NCBI GenBank assembly: GCA_041738935.1
Contig: JBGSOV010000020.1
Coordinates: 1-64,000 of the forward strand
DNA: 64,000 nucleotides
Source of the DNA: JBGSOV01 sp041738935
GTDB lineage: Bacteria > Patescibacteriota > Gracilibacteria > CAIRYL01 > GCA-016699755
Direction of reading: 5' to 3'
Positions 25,764-34,931 of this stretch are shown here, piece after piece (the stretch's first letter is position 1; each line of letters opens with the position of its first letter). A program made the position numbers and the translations under genes. The notes under the pieces are model-generated. The model was not told the DNA's origin. It did no database searches and saw only the letters and a program-made list of their open reading frames with translations.

Positions 25764-27082
25764 GCCGTTTTCCGCGAAAAAATATCTGGTTTAAACTCAA
25801 GTGTCTTTTGTCCAAAAAACAAAGTTGCGCCTTTTTCGGCGCCAAGACCAATCAATTTTCCTTCAATACCCATCTTTCGAAGGACATCTCGTACGCGCAT
25901 AACTGCTTCGTCATTGGAAAAATCACTTTGGATTACAATCTGTTCGATGCGTTGCCCGCTAATGCGATATCCTTCTTCTTCGAGAGTGATTTCAAATGCT
26001 TTTGGATCGAGGATCAAATGAGGTCGAAAAACCTGCGGTGCCCGCTCCGCTGCCGGCGCCAATAGTCGCTCTTCGGCTTTGCGCACGAGCACAATTTGGT
26101 AACAACTTTCGATAATCTCTTTTGTTCCTTGTCCAACAACGGAAGAGAGCGAAAAGATATTTTTTGGTTTGACTCCTGTTTTGCGGAAAAAATCTTCCTT
26201 CAGCATTTTGAGTAGTTCGGGATCATCACCAAGTAAATCAATTTTGGAAAAAGCAACCACTTCGGATTTGTCTGCCAGCGTAGGATCAAAACGAAAAAGC
26301 TCTTCACGAATGACTTGATAATCAGCAGCAATATCGTCTCTTGTGCAATCAACCAAATGAAGCAGCACACGATTACGGGCAATGTGACGCAAAAACTCGT
26401 GACCAAGTCCCTTACCTTGGCTGGCGCCTTCGATGAGTCCAGGAAGATCGCACATCACGAGCGAACGCTGATCTGGCAATTTGACTACGCCCAAATTAGG
26501 AATAATCGTGGTAAATGGAAAATCACCAATCTTGGGACGTGCAGCAGAAACTGCCGATAAAAAAGTGGATTTTCCGGCGCTCGGCAGTCCGATTACGCCA
26601 ACATCTGCCACCAACTTGAGTTCGAGACGCAAATGACGAGTCTCGCCCGGCTCGCCCAATTCGGCAAAACGTGGTGTTTGCCTAGTGCTCGAGGTAAAAT
26701 GTGCATTGCCAAATCCACCACGACCACCAAGTGCTACGACGCACTCATCACCAGAAATCGCAAGATCGGCGATGAGTTCTTCTTTTGTGACATCAAAAAT
26801 CTGAGTGCCCACCGGAACAATAATAATGCAATCCTCTGAAGCAGATCCGTTTTTATTTTGAGTACCACCGGGAATACCGTTTTTGGCGGCAAATTTTTTT
26901 TTGGTGTGGAGTTCGATCAAACTGTTTTCGTTTTCATCTGCTCGCACGATTACGTCTCCGCCACGTCCGCCATTTCCTCCATTGGGACCACCTCTTGGAA
27001 TATATTTCTCTCGCCGGAAAGAGAGAAGTCCGTCTCCACCTTTACCTGCACTTGCCGAAATTTGAGTAATATCACAGAACAT
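25760..27082 (-). CDS. obgE: Obg/CgtA GTPase
   Basis: A 440-residue ribosome-associated GTPase involved in 50S assembly and stress control. Residues 1-158 are the glycine-rich Obg fold (GKGGDG, GGPNGGNGGRGGDV). The G domain has a P-loop at 165-172 (GLPSAGKS), DLPGLIEGA and SKIDLL-type motifs. The C-terminal OCT domain spans about 355-425. It is full length. The gene starts a minus-strand operon with pth, divergent from the FecR-domain gene at 27172. Confidence 0.95.
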   Translation of the reverse strand: MFCDITQISASAGKGGDGLLSFRREKYIPRGGPNGGNGGRGGDVIVRADENENSLIELHTKKKFAAKNGIPGGTQNKNGSASEDCIIIVPVGTQIFDVTKEELIADLAISGDECVVALGGRGGFGNAHFTSSTRQTPRFAELGEPGETRHLRLELKLVADVGVIGLPSAGKSTFLSAVSAARPKIGDFPFTTIIPNLGVVKLPDQRSLVMCDLPGLIEGASQGKGLGHEFLRHIARNRVLLHLVDCTRDDIAADYQVIREELFRFDPTLADKSEVVAFSKIDLLGDDPELLKMLKEDFFRKTGVKPKNIFSLSSVVGQGTKEIIESCYQIVLVRKAEERLLAPAAERAPQVFRPHLILDPKAFEITLEEEGYRISGQRIEQIVIQSDFSNDEAVMRVRDVLRKMGIEGKLIGLGAEKGATLFFGQKTLEFKPDIFSRKTA

Positions 27083-27128
27083 GTCTCCATTGTGCCTGAT
27101 TATTTGATGATTGAGAACGCAGAAAAAT

Positions 27129-27157
27129 TGACTTTTGTATTTATAAATTGTAAAATA
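27129..27157 (+). promoter_or_regulatory. Promoter, TTGACT-N17-TAAAAT, close to the start codon
   Basis: TTGACT (27129-27134) and TAAAAT (27152-27157) with a 17-bp spacer; the ATG is at 27172, so the predicted leader is only about 8 nt. Confidence 0.65.
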
Positions 27158-27171
27158 AAAGGATTAACAGC

Positions 27172-30100
27172 ATGCCTCCAGAAGTCCAAAACCAAATCGA
27201 CGGGCAACCACTCGATCGACAACCAACATTGTCTTCTCAAGATATCGCTGTATCTTCAGAAAATTATGAAGGCAGCGCAGAGCAAACACCATCCGAACTC
27301 ATCAAGAATGGTGATATACTCGGTATGGCAATCGACCCCAATAATCCTTTTGCAGACACTCTTTCAAACGAATCGACAGAAGATTTTCAAGAAAAAGCAC
27401 CAAATACGCTCTATTTGGGCGTTCCGCCTGAAGAACAAGAAATCATGCAACAAGATGCGACTTCTCAATCGCTGCCAGCACAAATGGAAGAAACGCTTCC
27501 TCAAAGCGAAATATCACCTGTTGCGATTGATAATAAACCTGAAACCCAACCTGATGAAACAATCATCAATCCACCAATCATAGAAAATATTACCCCGTCA
27601 GAATCACCCATAATTGAAGAAATAACTTCTATAAATGAAACAGGTTTGTTACAAGAAAAAGTCGCAATCGCTGAAGAGCAAAACGAAGCAGCGACAGAAG
27701 GGCTACTTTCGCCAGAACAAGAAGAGCAAATCGCGCTTCTCGATCAATTGGAATCGGGCACGAAAGAATCTTTTTTATCAGGAGAGCAGATCCAACAACT
27801 GCCACCAGCAAACGCAGCAGAAACTGCCGACATTCCGTTAGAAAACAGACATATCCAAAGTGAAAATCCAGTCATCGATCCACGTATCAAAGAAATCTTT
27901 GCTGAAGGAAATACCATCTTGTCAGCACTACCAGATCCAAATGCCAGCGATGGGTTCGATGTAAATCCATTGCTAGAAAAGCAAGAAAAGGAGAAAACTG
28001 AAAAAAGTAATAAAAAACATTCTTCTCGCTTAACGCAGAGCTTATATATTGTATCCGCACTTGCAATCGGTTTCTGTTTGTTGGCGACGACGCTCCTCAT
28101 CGGTGGGAGTCAACTCGAAAAAAAAACATTGGCGCATATCAACGATATTGAAGCTTTTGGTGAAACACGGATCGAAATATCATCCGGAGAAGGCTATTTT
28201 ATCAAAGGTGAATATCCGATTTTTGGTGGCGAAACTATCACTATTGGCAACGGAAATGCTATCATCGATTTTGCAGAGGGCAGCCAAATTCGTCTGAACG
28301 AAAAGAGTAAAATCAAAATTCATCAGGTTTTTCCAAATCCAGTCATCTCTCTTTATGAAGGCGAAATCTGGGCATATGGAAACCGCGCACTCCGAGTTCT
28401 TGGCGAGCAATCCGTTTTCTATGTGCGCTCTAACTCAGCTCGCTTTAACAAAATCGGCGATAAAATGACGGCAAGTTCGTACTTACATCCGCTCTTTGTC
28501 GAACTGACGCCACCAGGGACAAATCGCGCTGCTGCCTTCGCGATTCCTTCCAAAAAGCGTATTGTCTTTGCCGAGCAGTCGATTCCTCGTGCGTTGCCAA
28601 ATCTCCATTTTTCGAAATTAAAAAAAGAGATTCACTTCTCCGATGCCGAACAAGATGCTTGGTCGAATAAAAATGTGGTAGAAGATGGACGTTATATCGC
28701 CAAACTCGCCGAAGATCTCAAATTGGACACGAAAAATCACACCTTAGGAAAAGGCATTGTGGCGAGTATTCAGGATATAGCGGTGGTTTTTCCAGACAAA
28801 AAACGCCGTAATCTTCATGCAAGCGCCGATAATAAGTTTGACGTCTATCTTTCGGAGCTGATTACAGATGGCAAGCCATTTAGCGTGCAGTCTGTCGAGC
28901 TGCCAGATGATGCCATCGATCAAGCGATTGCGACAACAAATCTCATCGAACCAAATAAAAATCTCGTGTTCACCGGGGAAGAACTACGATCCGAAGCACG
29001 AAAACGAAACCTCAATGGCAACGCAGAACGTATTATCGCTCAAAATGTGTTGGCATTTTTAGAAGATGCCCTCGAGAAAAAAGATGCTGCGCTTGCCGAA
29101 AGTATTCTGACGACCATGGTGACTGACTGGGGAACCGCCAAAAAAACTGAAGAGAACAAAATCATGCTCGAAATGTATCGGGAAATCATTGCGGATCTGT
29201 TTCGTAAAAATATCGATATTGTGACACCGGCAATCTTGCACGCCAGCACGCGTCTCGACACCATTGCCATCAGCTGGGGAAAACAACAAATGGCGATTAT
29301 TACCACATTGGAAGTTATTGAAAAAAACCTGCTCACCGCCGATATCTTCTTAGAAAAATCCAAACTCGAGATGTCGAAAAATCTGCTTGATATCAACGAT
29401 GTGCTTTTTCGCATTCGTCCAACAAGTGACCTCAATTCAAGTTATGAGTCGATGCAAAACCGTCAAGAGTTTTTGCGAGAAAAGTATGGGATTTTCAAAA
29501 CTCAAGGCTGGCTCAGCAAAACAGAGCTGTATGAATTATTACGTAAGCGCAATGACGCGCGCCGCATTCTTGGCTACATGCAAGAGGAAGAACGTAAAAT
29601 ACTCGAAATGAATCAAATAATTGCGGAATCGGTTCCACTTGCCGATCAAATCCGCGAAGAGTTTTTACAGAACAAACTGATGATTATCTCGATGATTGGT
29701 GCCGAAGATGAAAAGGCGAAAGTGGTTGAGATTGTCGAAGCCAAATTGCCGGACGGACAGACATTTAGTGGAGAATATCTGCCAGAATTTAAAGTGATTC
29801 GCAATGTCAAAGTCGAAGGCGAAGTAGCTGCTGGCACAATCAATAACGAGCTGAAGCTGAGCAAATTGATTTCGACAATCGAGTCGCTCCGCGTTAATAA
29901 TATTATCAATAGTGGTGAAGATCTGCGCGAGCTGAGGACAAACCCTCTTCCGAAGCTCGAAGAAGACCCCGTTGACAAAATGGATCCGATTGTCATTGAA
30001 GTCACCAAACGACTTGCTCAAGCGACTTTGGTACAAAAGGGTTTTCAAATTCAACTGAAAGACGTACTTATTACTGCGCCAAACATGCTTCATATGCGTA

Positions 30101-30555
30101 ATGTTCAGTTTGACGTGACCAATACTAATACGCTCGAATTTGACTTTGATAATGACAGCAAAGTGATTTCGAATGTTTATCTGATGCCCGAAAATATTGC
30201 CGTTTCTGCTAATTCGCTCGATCATGTCAGTGGCAGGGCGCTCATGGCACTTGCCGAATATAATCGCCAACTGAGCCTGCAAGACCAAGTAGAATTTGCG
30301 CTGATGAGTGCCGGACTTGAAATCGCATCAGAGGATATCCGCTACACACCGGCGGGAATCCATTTTCAAAACGCCACCTATCATGATTGGGTAATGTCCG
30401 GATTGGCGAATGCTGATCGGCAAATCTATATTGATATCACCAAGGGTGGAAAGAGTTTTCTGAAGAATACGTCATTTGAAAGTTTGGGCGGCACTTTGAA
30501 GAGTAAATGGGAGGCAGAAGAAAGTATTAAAACCCTGGATCCAAATGGTCAATAA
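27172..30555 (+). CDS. Large single-pass membrane protein with FecR-like domain
   Basis: A 1127-residue protein. Residues 1-285 are acidic, Gln/Pro/Glu-rich and likely disordered in the cytosol; about 290-312 form one membrane segment; about 320-460 resemble a FecR domain (GEGYFIKGEYPIFGGETI, then IDFAEGSQIRLNEKSKI and LYEGEIWAYG). The remaining 650 residues, predicted outside the membrane, are mainly helical with coiled-coil stretches and end in a globular region of unknown type. FecR domains in other bacteria relay surface signals to sigma factors or bind polymers; no sigma factor or receptor gene is beside it. It has its own promoter. Possibly a CPR-specific envelope protein. Confidence 0.65.
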   Translation: MPPEVQNQIDGQPLDRQPTLSSQDIAVSSENYEGSAEQTPSELIKNGDILGMAIDPNNPFADTLSNESTEDFQEKAPNTLYLGVPPEEQEIMQQDATSQSLPAQMEETLPQSEISPVAIDNKPETQPDETIINPPIIENITPSESPIIEEITSINETGLLQEKVAIAEEQNEAATEGLLSPEQEEQIALLDQLESGTKESFLSGEQIQQLPPANAAETADIPLENRHIQSENPVIDPRIKEIFAEGNTILSALPDPNASDGFDVNPLLEKQEKEKTEKSNKKHSSRLTQSLYIVSALAIGFCLLATTLLIGGSQLEKKTLAHINDIEAFGETRIEISSGEGYFIKGEYPIFGGETITIGNGNAIIDFAEGSQIRLNEKSKIKIHQVFPNPVISLYEGEIWAYGNRALRVLGEQSVFYVRSNSARFNKIGDKMTASSYLHPLFVELTPPGTNRAAAFAIPSKKRIVFAEQSIPRALPNLHFSKLKKEIHFSDAEQDAWSNKNVVEDGRYIAKLAEDLKLDTKNHTLGKGIVASIQDIAVVFPDKKRRNLHASADNKFDVYLSELITDGKPFSVQSVELPDDAIDQAIATTNLIEPNKNLVFTGEELRSEARKRNLNGNAERIIAQNVLAFLEDALEKKDAALAESILTTMVTDWGTAKKTEENKIMLEMYREIIADLFRKNIDIVTPAILHASTRLDTIAISWGKQQMAIITTLEVIEKNLLTADIFLEKSKLEMSKNLLDINDVLFRIRPTSDLNSSYESMQNRQEFLREKYGIFKTQGWLSKTELYELLRKRNDARRILGYMQEEERKILEMNQIIAESVPLADQIREEFLQNKLMIISMIGAEDEKAKVVEIVEAKLPDGQTFSGEYLPEFKVIRNVKVEGEVAAGTINNELKLSKLISTIESLRVNNIINSGEDLRELRTNPLPKLEEDPVDKMDPIVIEVTKRLAQATLVQKGFQIQLKDVLITAPNMLHMRNVQFDVTNTNTLEFDFDNDSKVISNVYLMPENIAVSANSLDHVSGRALMALAEYNRQLSLQDQVEFALMSAGLEIASEDIRYTPAGIHFQNATYHDWVMSGLANADRQIYIDITKGGKSFLKNTSFESLGGTLKSKWEAEESIKTLDPNGQ

Positions 30556-30582
30556 AAGACTCGGCGCTTAAACGTAATCACC

Positions 30583-30611
30583 TTGCATTTTTAAAAATAT
30601 ATTTCTATAAT
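30583..30611 (+). promoter_or_regulatory. pyk promoter, TTGCAT-N17-TATAAT
   Basis: TTGCAT (30583-30588) and a consensus TATAAT (30606-30611) 17 bp apart. The ATG is at 30624, giving a predicted leader of about 6 nt. Confidence 0.7.
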
Positions 30612-30623
30612 AAAACAGCACCT

Positions 30624-31631
30624 ATGAAGAAAACACCACACATCATCGTCACCGTTGGACCAGCTTGCGAAGACAAGTTGCAAGCATTGCAAGATGCTGG
30701 AGCAAATGTTTTTCGGCTTAACTTTTCACACGGAGAACTCGCGTGGCACGAAAAGCAAATCACTGCAATTCGTGCGCTCAAAAAACCTGCGAAGATTATG
30801 CTCGATACCAAAGGTCCCGAAATCCGCACCGGTGTTATCAGCAAGCCGATTGCTTTTGAAAAAGGTGATCGTTTGACCTTGATTAACAAAGAAACCGCCC
30901 AGAATGAAAAAAATCGCTTAATTTTTTGCACCTATCAAGATTTGCCAAAATCTGTAAATCCAGGAGACGTTATCCAATTTGATAATGGCAAATTCGCCGG
31001 AAAAGTTACTTCGACGCATCAAAGTAGTATTGTCGTCGAATTGCTTTCATCCGGGACGCTCGGCAGCAGACGCCACGTCAATTTGCCCGGTGCTCGTGTT
31101 AATCTTCCGACAATTACTGCCAAAGACAAAAAAGATATCGCTTTTGGCGTCGCGCATGGTATCGACATGATTGCACTATCTTTTGCTCGTGATGCGCGCG
31201 ATATTCTCGAAGTCAAAACGCTTGTTCCTGATACTGTTGAGATTGTTGCGAAAATCGAATCTGAAGAAGGAATCGACAAATTCCGCAGCATCGCTCGCGC
31301 TGCCGATGGAATCATGATTGCCCGCGGCGATTTGGCGGTTGAAATGCCACTTGAGCAGATTCCCGTTTTGCAACGCAAAATACTGCACGACCTCAAAAAA
31401 GATATTCCAGATACTTTTGCGATTGTCGCAACAGGAATGCTCCGTTCGATGATTGACGAAGCTCGTCCACGTCGCGCCGAAGTCACTGATATTGCTACTG
31501 CGGTATGGGAAGGCGCTGATTATTGCATGCTTTCAGACGAAACTGCTGCTGGACAACGCCCCGTCGAAGCCGTCGAAATGTTTGCCAAAATCATCGAATT
31601 TTCTGCCAAGCACGCCCCAAAGACATTTTGA
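30624..31631 (+). CDS. pyk: Pyruvate kinase lacking the C-terminal domain
   Basis: A 335-residue enzyme that makes pyruvate and ATP from phosphoenolpyruvate and ADP. The barrel motifs are present: TVGPACE, FRLNFSHG, LDTKGPEIR, the catalytic-lysine IVAKIESEEG, ARGDLAVE and the nucleotide/K-site MLSDETAAG; the small B domain is between about 70 and 165. It stops soon after the barrel, so the usual C-terminal regulatory domain (normally taking the enzyme to about 470 residues) is absent and the stop is clean, not a frameshift. Allosteric control by sugar phosphates is therefore unlikely. It has a strong promoter and is followed by a secreted nuclease gene. Confidence 0.92.
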   Translation: MKKTPHIIVTVGPACEDKLQALQDAGANVFRLNFSHGELAWHEKQITAIRALKKPAKIMLDTKGPEIRTGVISKPIAFEKGDRLTLINKETAQNEKNRLIFCTYQDLPKSVNPGDVIQFDNGKFAGKVTSTHQSSIVVELLSSGTLGSRRHVNLPGARVNLPTITAKDKKDIAFGVAHGIDMIALSFARDARDILEVKTLVPDTVEIVAKIESEEGIDKFRSIARAADGIMIARGDLAVEMPLEQIPVLQRKILHDLKKDIPDTFAIVATGMLRSMIDEARPRRAEVTDIATAVWEGADYCMLSDETAAGQRPVEAVEMFAKIIEFSAKHAPKTF

Positions 31632-31685
31632 CAGAATGAGTAGCAAGATTTATTTTTGCCTTGTGACTTCTTTTCCTTATTCATA

Positions 31686-32369
31686 ATGCAGCGAATGGTA
31701 GTCCTTTCATGTCTTGTGTTTTTTTGCGCTCATCCTTTTGCGCAAGCTGTTTCACCAAATGCAGAAATCATAAAAACCAAAGTGCTCAGTGTTCATGACG
31801 GCGATACTTTTACTGTGGAAATCGACAATGAAAAAGAGAGAATCAGAATACTCGGTATAGATGCGCCAGAGTTAGAAAAGGGACAAGATGATTGTGGCGG
31901 AGAAAATGCAGGAAATTTGCTTCGAGCTCTGATCGATGGAAAAAGCGTGACCCTCGTTCGTGATGATGAAGAGAGCAATCGCGATGCTTTTGGTCGTTTA
32001 CTCAGAATCGTAAAGATTCGTGACCACGTTGATGTCTCAATTATTATGCTCGTTACAGGGAGAGCAAAAGTTTATCAAAATACAAATTTTGACCTGAAGT
32101 CTCTCTATGTAAAACTCGCACGCATAGCAGAAAGAAGCGAGCGTGGCGTTTGGAGTAAAAGTTGTGTCGAGCAAACAAATGAGAAAAACTCCTCCAAAGA
32201 TCAAAAAGGTGCCGATAACACGAATATTGATTACTCGTGTGGACACAAATTATATTGCAGCGAGATGGAAACATGTGAAGAAGCAGAATACTACCTCAAC
32301 AAATGCCAGCGAACTTCTCTGGATAGTGATGCAGATGGGATTCCATGTGAAAGTATTTGTAAAGAATGA
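31686..32369 (+). CDS. Secreted staphylococcal-type nuclease with Excalibur domain
   Basis: About 227 residues from the ATG at 31686; an upstream in-frame TTG is rejected because this ATG gives a clean signal peptide (cleavage near AQA). The nuclease domain (about 28-150) has DGD at 38-40, Arg54, Asp59 (GIDAPE), Glu62 and Arg104 (FGRLL), matching the metal and catalytic positions of staphylococcal nuclease, so it should cut DNA or RNA with Ca2+ outside the cell. The C-terminal 35 residues, CEEAEYYL then LDSDADGIPCE, are an Excalibur Ca-binding motif. Nucleotide scavenging is a likely role in a cell with little nucleotide synthesis (inference). It ends 13 bp from convergent nadA. Confidence 0.85.
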   Translation: MQRMVVLSCLVFFCAHPFAQAVSPNAEIIKTKVLSVHDGDTFTVEIDNEKERIRILGIDAPELEKGQDDCGGENAGNLLRALIDGKSVTLVRDDEESNRDAFGRLLRIVKIRDHVDVSIIMLVTGRAKVYQNTNFDLKSLYVKLARIAERSERGVWSKSCVEQTNEKNSSKDQKGADNTNIDYSCGHKLYCSEMETCEEAEYYLNKCQRTSLDSDADGIPCESICKE

Positions 32370-32382
32370 GAGTTTCTCTGGA

Positions 32383-33408
32383 TTATTTTTTTAATTGATT
32401 CGCTTCGTACTTGCGTTCTAACGCGAACATGTTATCGAGACTGCGCTTGGAGCGGTTAATGAGATCGGTGTCGAGTTCTACGATTTGACGTGGAGTTGGA
32501 TTTTTGAGCGCACTCAAAATATCTTTGAGACGGTTTTCTTTCATGTATGGACACAAGTGGCAGGTGCCGACAACTTTTTTGTGTGGGGTTTCTGCGCGAG
32601 CACGATCGGCTAAGCCACATTCGGTAATGACCATAAATTCATCTGCAGGGTTAGCCTGCATATATTTGAGCATTTGTTCGGTACTGCCGACAAAATCTGA
32701 CTCGGCAACGACATCTGCGTCGCACTCTGGATGCACGAGTACTTGCGCCTGAGGATATTCACGTTTTGCTTGTTTGAGCTGATTACTATCAAAGCGTTCG
32801 TGCACAATGCAGGTTCCGTCCCAGAGGATTAATTTTTTGGAAGTATGTTTTTGTAAATTTTTACCCATCAGTACATCCGGCAAAAACACAACTTCGTCTT
32901 GCTCCATCGCTTCCACGACTTTGAGCGCATTGCTTGATGTGCAGCAGGCATCAACTTCGGCTTTGACATCAGCAGAAGTGTTGACGTATGCCACAAAGCC
33001 AGCGTGAGGATATTGTTTACGTAGCGCCCGCACATCGGCTCCGCTAATCGAATCTGCCAACGAACAGCCCGCGCGCGTCGGCACGAGGACAGTCTTGTCT
33101 GGATTTAAGATTTTTGCAGTTTCGCCCATAAAGAGTACCGACGAAAAGACGATAATATTCGCATCGGTTTTGCTGGCGGCAAGCGCCAATCCATACGAAT
33201 CCCCCACATGATCAGCAACACCGTACACGATATCGGGAGTCTGGTACGAATGCGCCAAAACAACAGCATTCTTTTGCTGTTTGAGTGTGTTGATCTCGAG
33301 CGTAATCGGCGCCAGCGCCGCGCAATCATCAGCAGAATATTCAAAAGCAGCAAGCCTAGTCTGTAGTCGCGCCGCTTCTGCCAAAAGTGCTGGGGAAGAA
33401 AATTCCAT
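32383..33408 (-). CDS. nadA: Quinolinate synthase
   Basis: A 341-residue [4Fe-4S] enzyme that condenses iminoaspartate with dihydroxyacetone phosphate to quinolinate, the precursor of NAD. Family signatures are LAHSYQTPDI, VGDSYGLA, SSVLFMGETAKIL, RAGCSLADS (first cluster Cys), a middle Cys-Cys-TSSNA segment and the C-terminal CHLCPYMKENRL (third cluster Cys). Length is typical of the NadA type. No nadB or nadC gene is in the window, so the aspartate-oxidising partner must be elsewhere or the pathway may be incomplete here. Confidence 0.93.
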   Translation of the reverse strand: MEFSSPALLAEAARLQTRLAAFEYSADDCAALAPITLEINTLKQQKNAVVLAHSYQTPDIVYGVADHVGDSYGLALAASKTDANIIVFSSVLFMGETAKILNPDKTVLVPTRAGCSLADSISGADVRALRKQYPHAGFVAYVNTSADVKAEVDACCTSSNALKVVEAMEQDEVVFLPDVLMGKNLQKHTSKKLILWDGTCIVHERFDSNQLKQAKREYPQAQVLVHPECDADVVAESDFVGSTEQMLKYMQANPADEFMVITECGLADRARAETPHKKVVGTCHLCPYMKENRLKDILSALKNPTPRQIVELDTDLINRSKRSLDNMFALERKYEANQLKK

Positions 33409-33496
33409 GTCTCAAACACGAAGAAGATTGTTGTGCAAATGGTAAGCGAAAAAGTCCGCCCGTTGCAAGTTTTGCGCGGACAAAAGCAGTTGGGTA

Positions 33497-34849
33497 TTAA
33501 AAATTCATACCTGGTAAATTAAGCGAATCTTGCGTGTCATCACCAAATTCGACCAAGCGCAGATTAATTGTATCGCTCTGTTGCAGCTTGCGATAGAAGA
33601 GCTCGGTAATATCCGAACGACTTTTGTGACGGTTTTCGAGGCGGCAAAAATATTTTCCACGGAGCAAAATACCGCGTGGATCTGGTTCGATAAAAATCTG
33701 CGGCTCGATGTGATTTGCCGTTAGACTAAAGCGTGATTGTAGGTTAGGAAGATTTTTCTTTGCTTCTTCGTGATCGTGCGCCGTGGCTTCGAGAATCGTT
33801 TCTCGGAGTACTGTTTTGGCCTCATCAATATTAGAATTTCTGTCCAAGATAAAAGTCAGCATGATGTAGGTAAAGCGATACATCTTGGAAAAATTCTGTA
33901 CTTCTTGTTCAAAAATATACTTGTTCGGAAACGTAACAATGCGTCCGGTATCGCCACGAAGCCCAGTTTGACGGATTACAGTGAGGAGTGGATGCACCTC
34001 GAGCACACGACCGCGCAAAGAGTTGGTCTGAATCAAATCACCGATTTTGTACCCTTGTTCGGTGCCGATGATAAACCACGCAATAAACGAACTGATGATA
34101 TCGCGCATCGCAAAAGCCAGCGCCGTACCAAGAATCGCAAGAAATGGTAAAAAGCTGAGCACTTGTGAAAAAAGTGCAACGATAATCGAAACCGTAATCA
34201 AAAAATCAAAGACGATTTTATTCATGCGCACCAATGCTCGTTCGCGCTGTAATGGCATTTTGCCAGAATAACTGCGAATCATCTTGCCCGAGATATGACG
34301 AGCAGCGAGCAGAATAAGTAAAAAGACTAAAAAAAGTCCGATGCGCAGAACAAAATCAGTCGCTTGCGTTTTTGCGAGTTCGATAAGTTTAGCAATTTCG
34401 GCTTCGGTATTGGTGACTTTGTTTTTGAGCTGCACAATCGACTGACGATAGAGTTCGACGCTGTCGTTAAAAACTTGTGTGGCTTGTTCGAGTTCAAATT
34501 GTTTTTCGCTCACTTGCTGTTCGACGGAGGCAATCAGTGTAAGATCTGGATTTTCTGCCTGTTTGAGTTTGACGAGTTTTTCTTGCAAAGCGGTAAGTTC
34601 GTTGGCAAGCATTTCGACTTCTTCGCCCTTGGGCGGACCTTTTTCTTCGAGTTGACGCAGCTCAATCTGACTTGCTAACAAAACTTGCTTTTGGCTTTGG
34701 ATGCCAGAAAGCGTGCTAAATAATGATTGTTCATCGATTTGAGCGGTTGCCGCAGAAGCAGTAGTGGTCGAGCTACTCGCCGTCCACGCAAATGGCGGAA
34801 ATACGAGTAGACAAATCGCCGACACCAATAGGATTTTTTTCAGTTTCAT
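33497..34849 (-). CDS. MscS-type mechanosensitive channel with long N-terminal coiled coil
   Basis: About 450 residues from the ATG at 34849, chosen because it starts a signal-like MKLKKILLVSAICLL; an upstream GTG/ATG extension is basic and less likely. Residues about 40-150 are Gln/Glu/Lys-rich coiled coil outside the membrane. Three hydrophobic segments follow, the last with the MscS pore-helix pattern (LAILGTALAFAMRDIISSF) and a soluble beta-domain with IGDLIQTN, GRVLEVHPL and VTFPNKY. Small-conductance channels release solutes on osmotic downshock. The coiled-coil prefix is unlike E. coli MscS and resembles the extended members of the family. Confidence 0.85.
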   Translation of the reverse strand: MKLKKILLVSAICLLVFPPFAWTASSSTTTASAATAQIDEQSLFSTLSGIQSQKQVLLASQIELRQLEEKGPPKGEEVEMLANELTALQEKLVKLKQAENPDLTLIASVEQQVSEKQFELEQATQVFNDSVELYRQSIVQLKNKVTNTEAEIAKLIELAKTQATDFVLRIGLFLVFLLILLAARHISGKMIRSYSGKMPLQRERALVRMNKIVFDFLITVSIIVALFSQVLSFLPFLAILGTALAFAMRDIISSFIAWFIIGTEQGYKIGDLIQTNSLRGRVLEVHPLLTVIRQTGLRGDTGRIVTFPNKYIFEQEVQNFSKMYRFTYIMLTFILDRNSNIDEAKTVLRETILEATAHDHEEAKKNLPNLQSRFSLTANHIEPQIFIEPDPRGILLRGKYFCRLENRHKSRSDITELFYRKLQQSDTINLRLVEFGDDTQDSLNLPGMNF

Positions 34850-34931
34850 CTCGATGACAATGATAGCATTTTTTCGATGACAAACCCACCTCATTCTGGC
34901 TTTTTTTTGGAGTACAAATCGTACATAAAAA

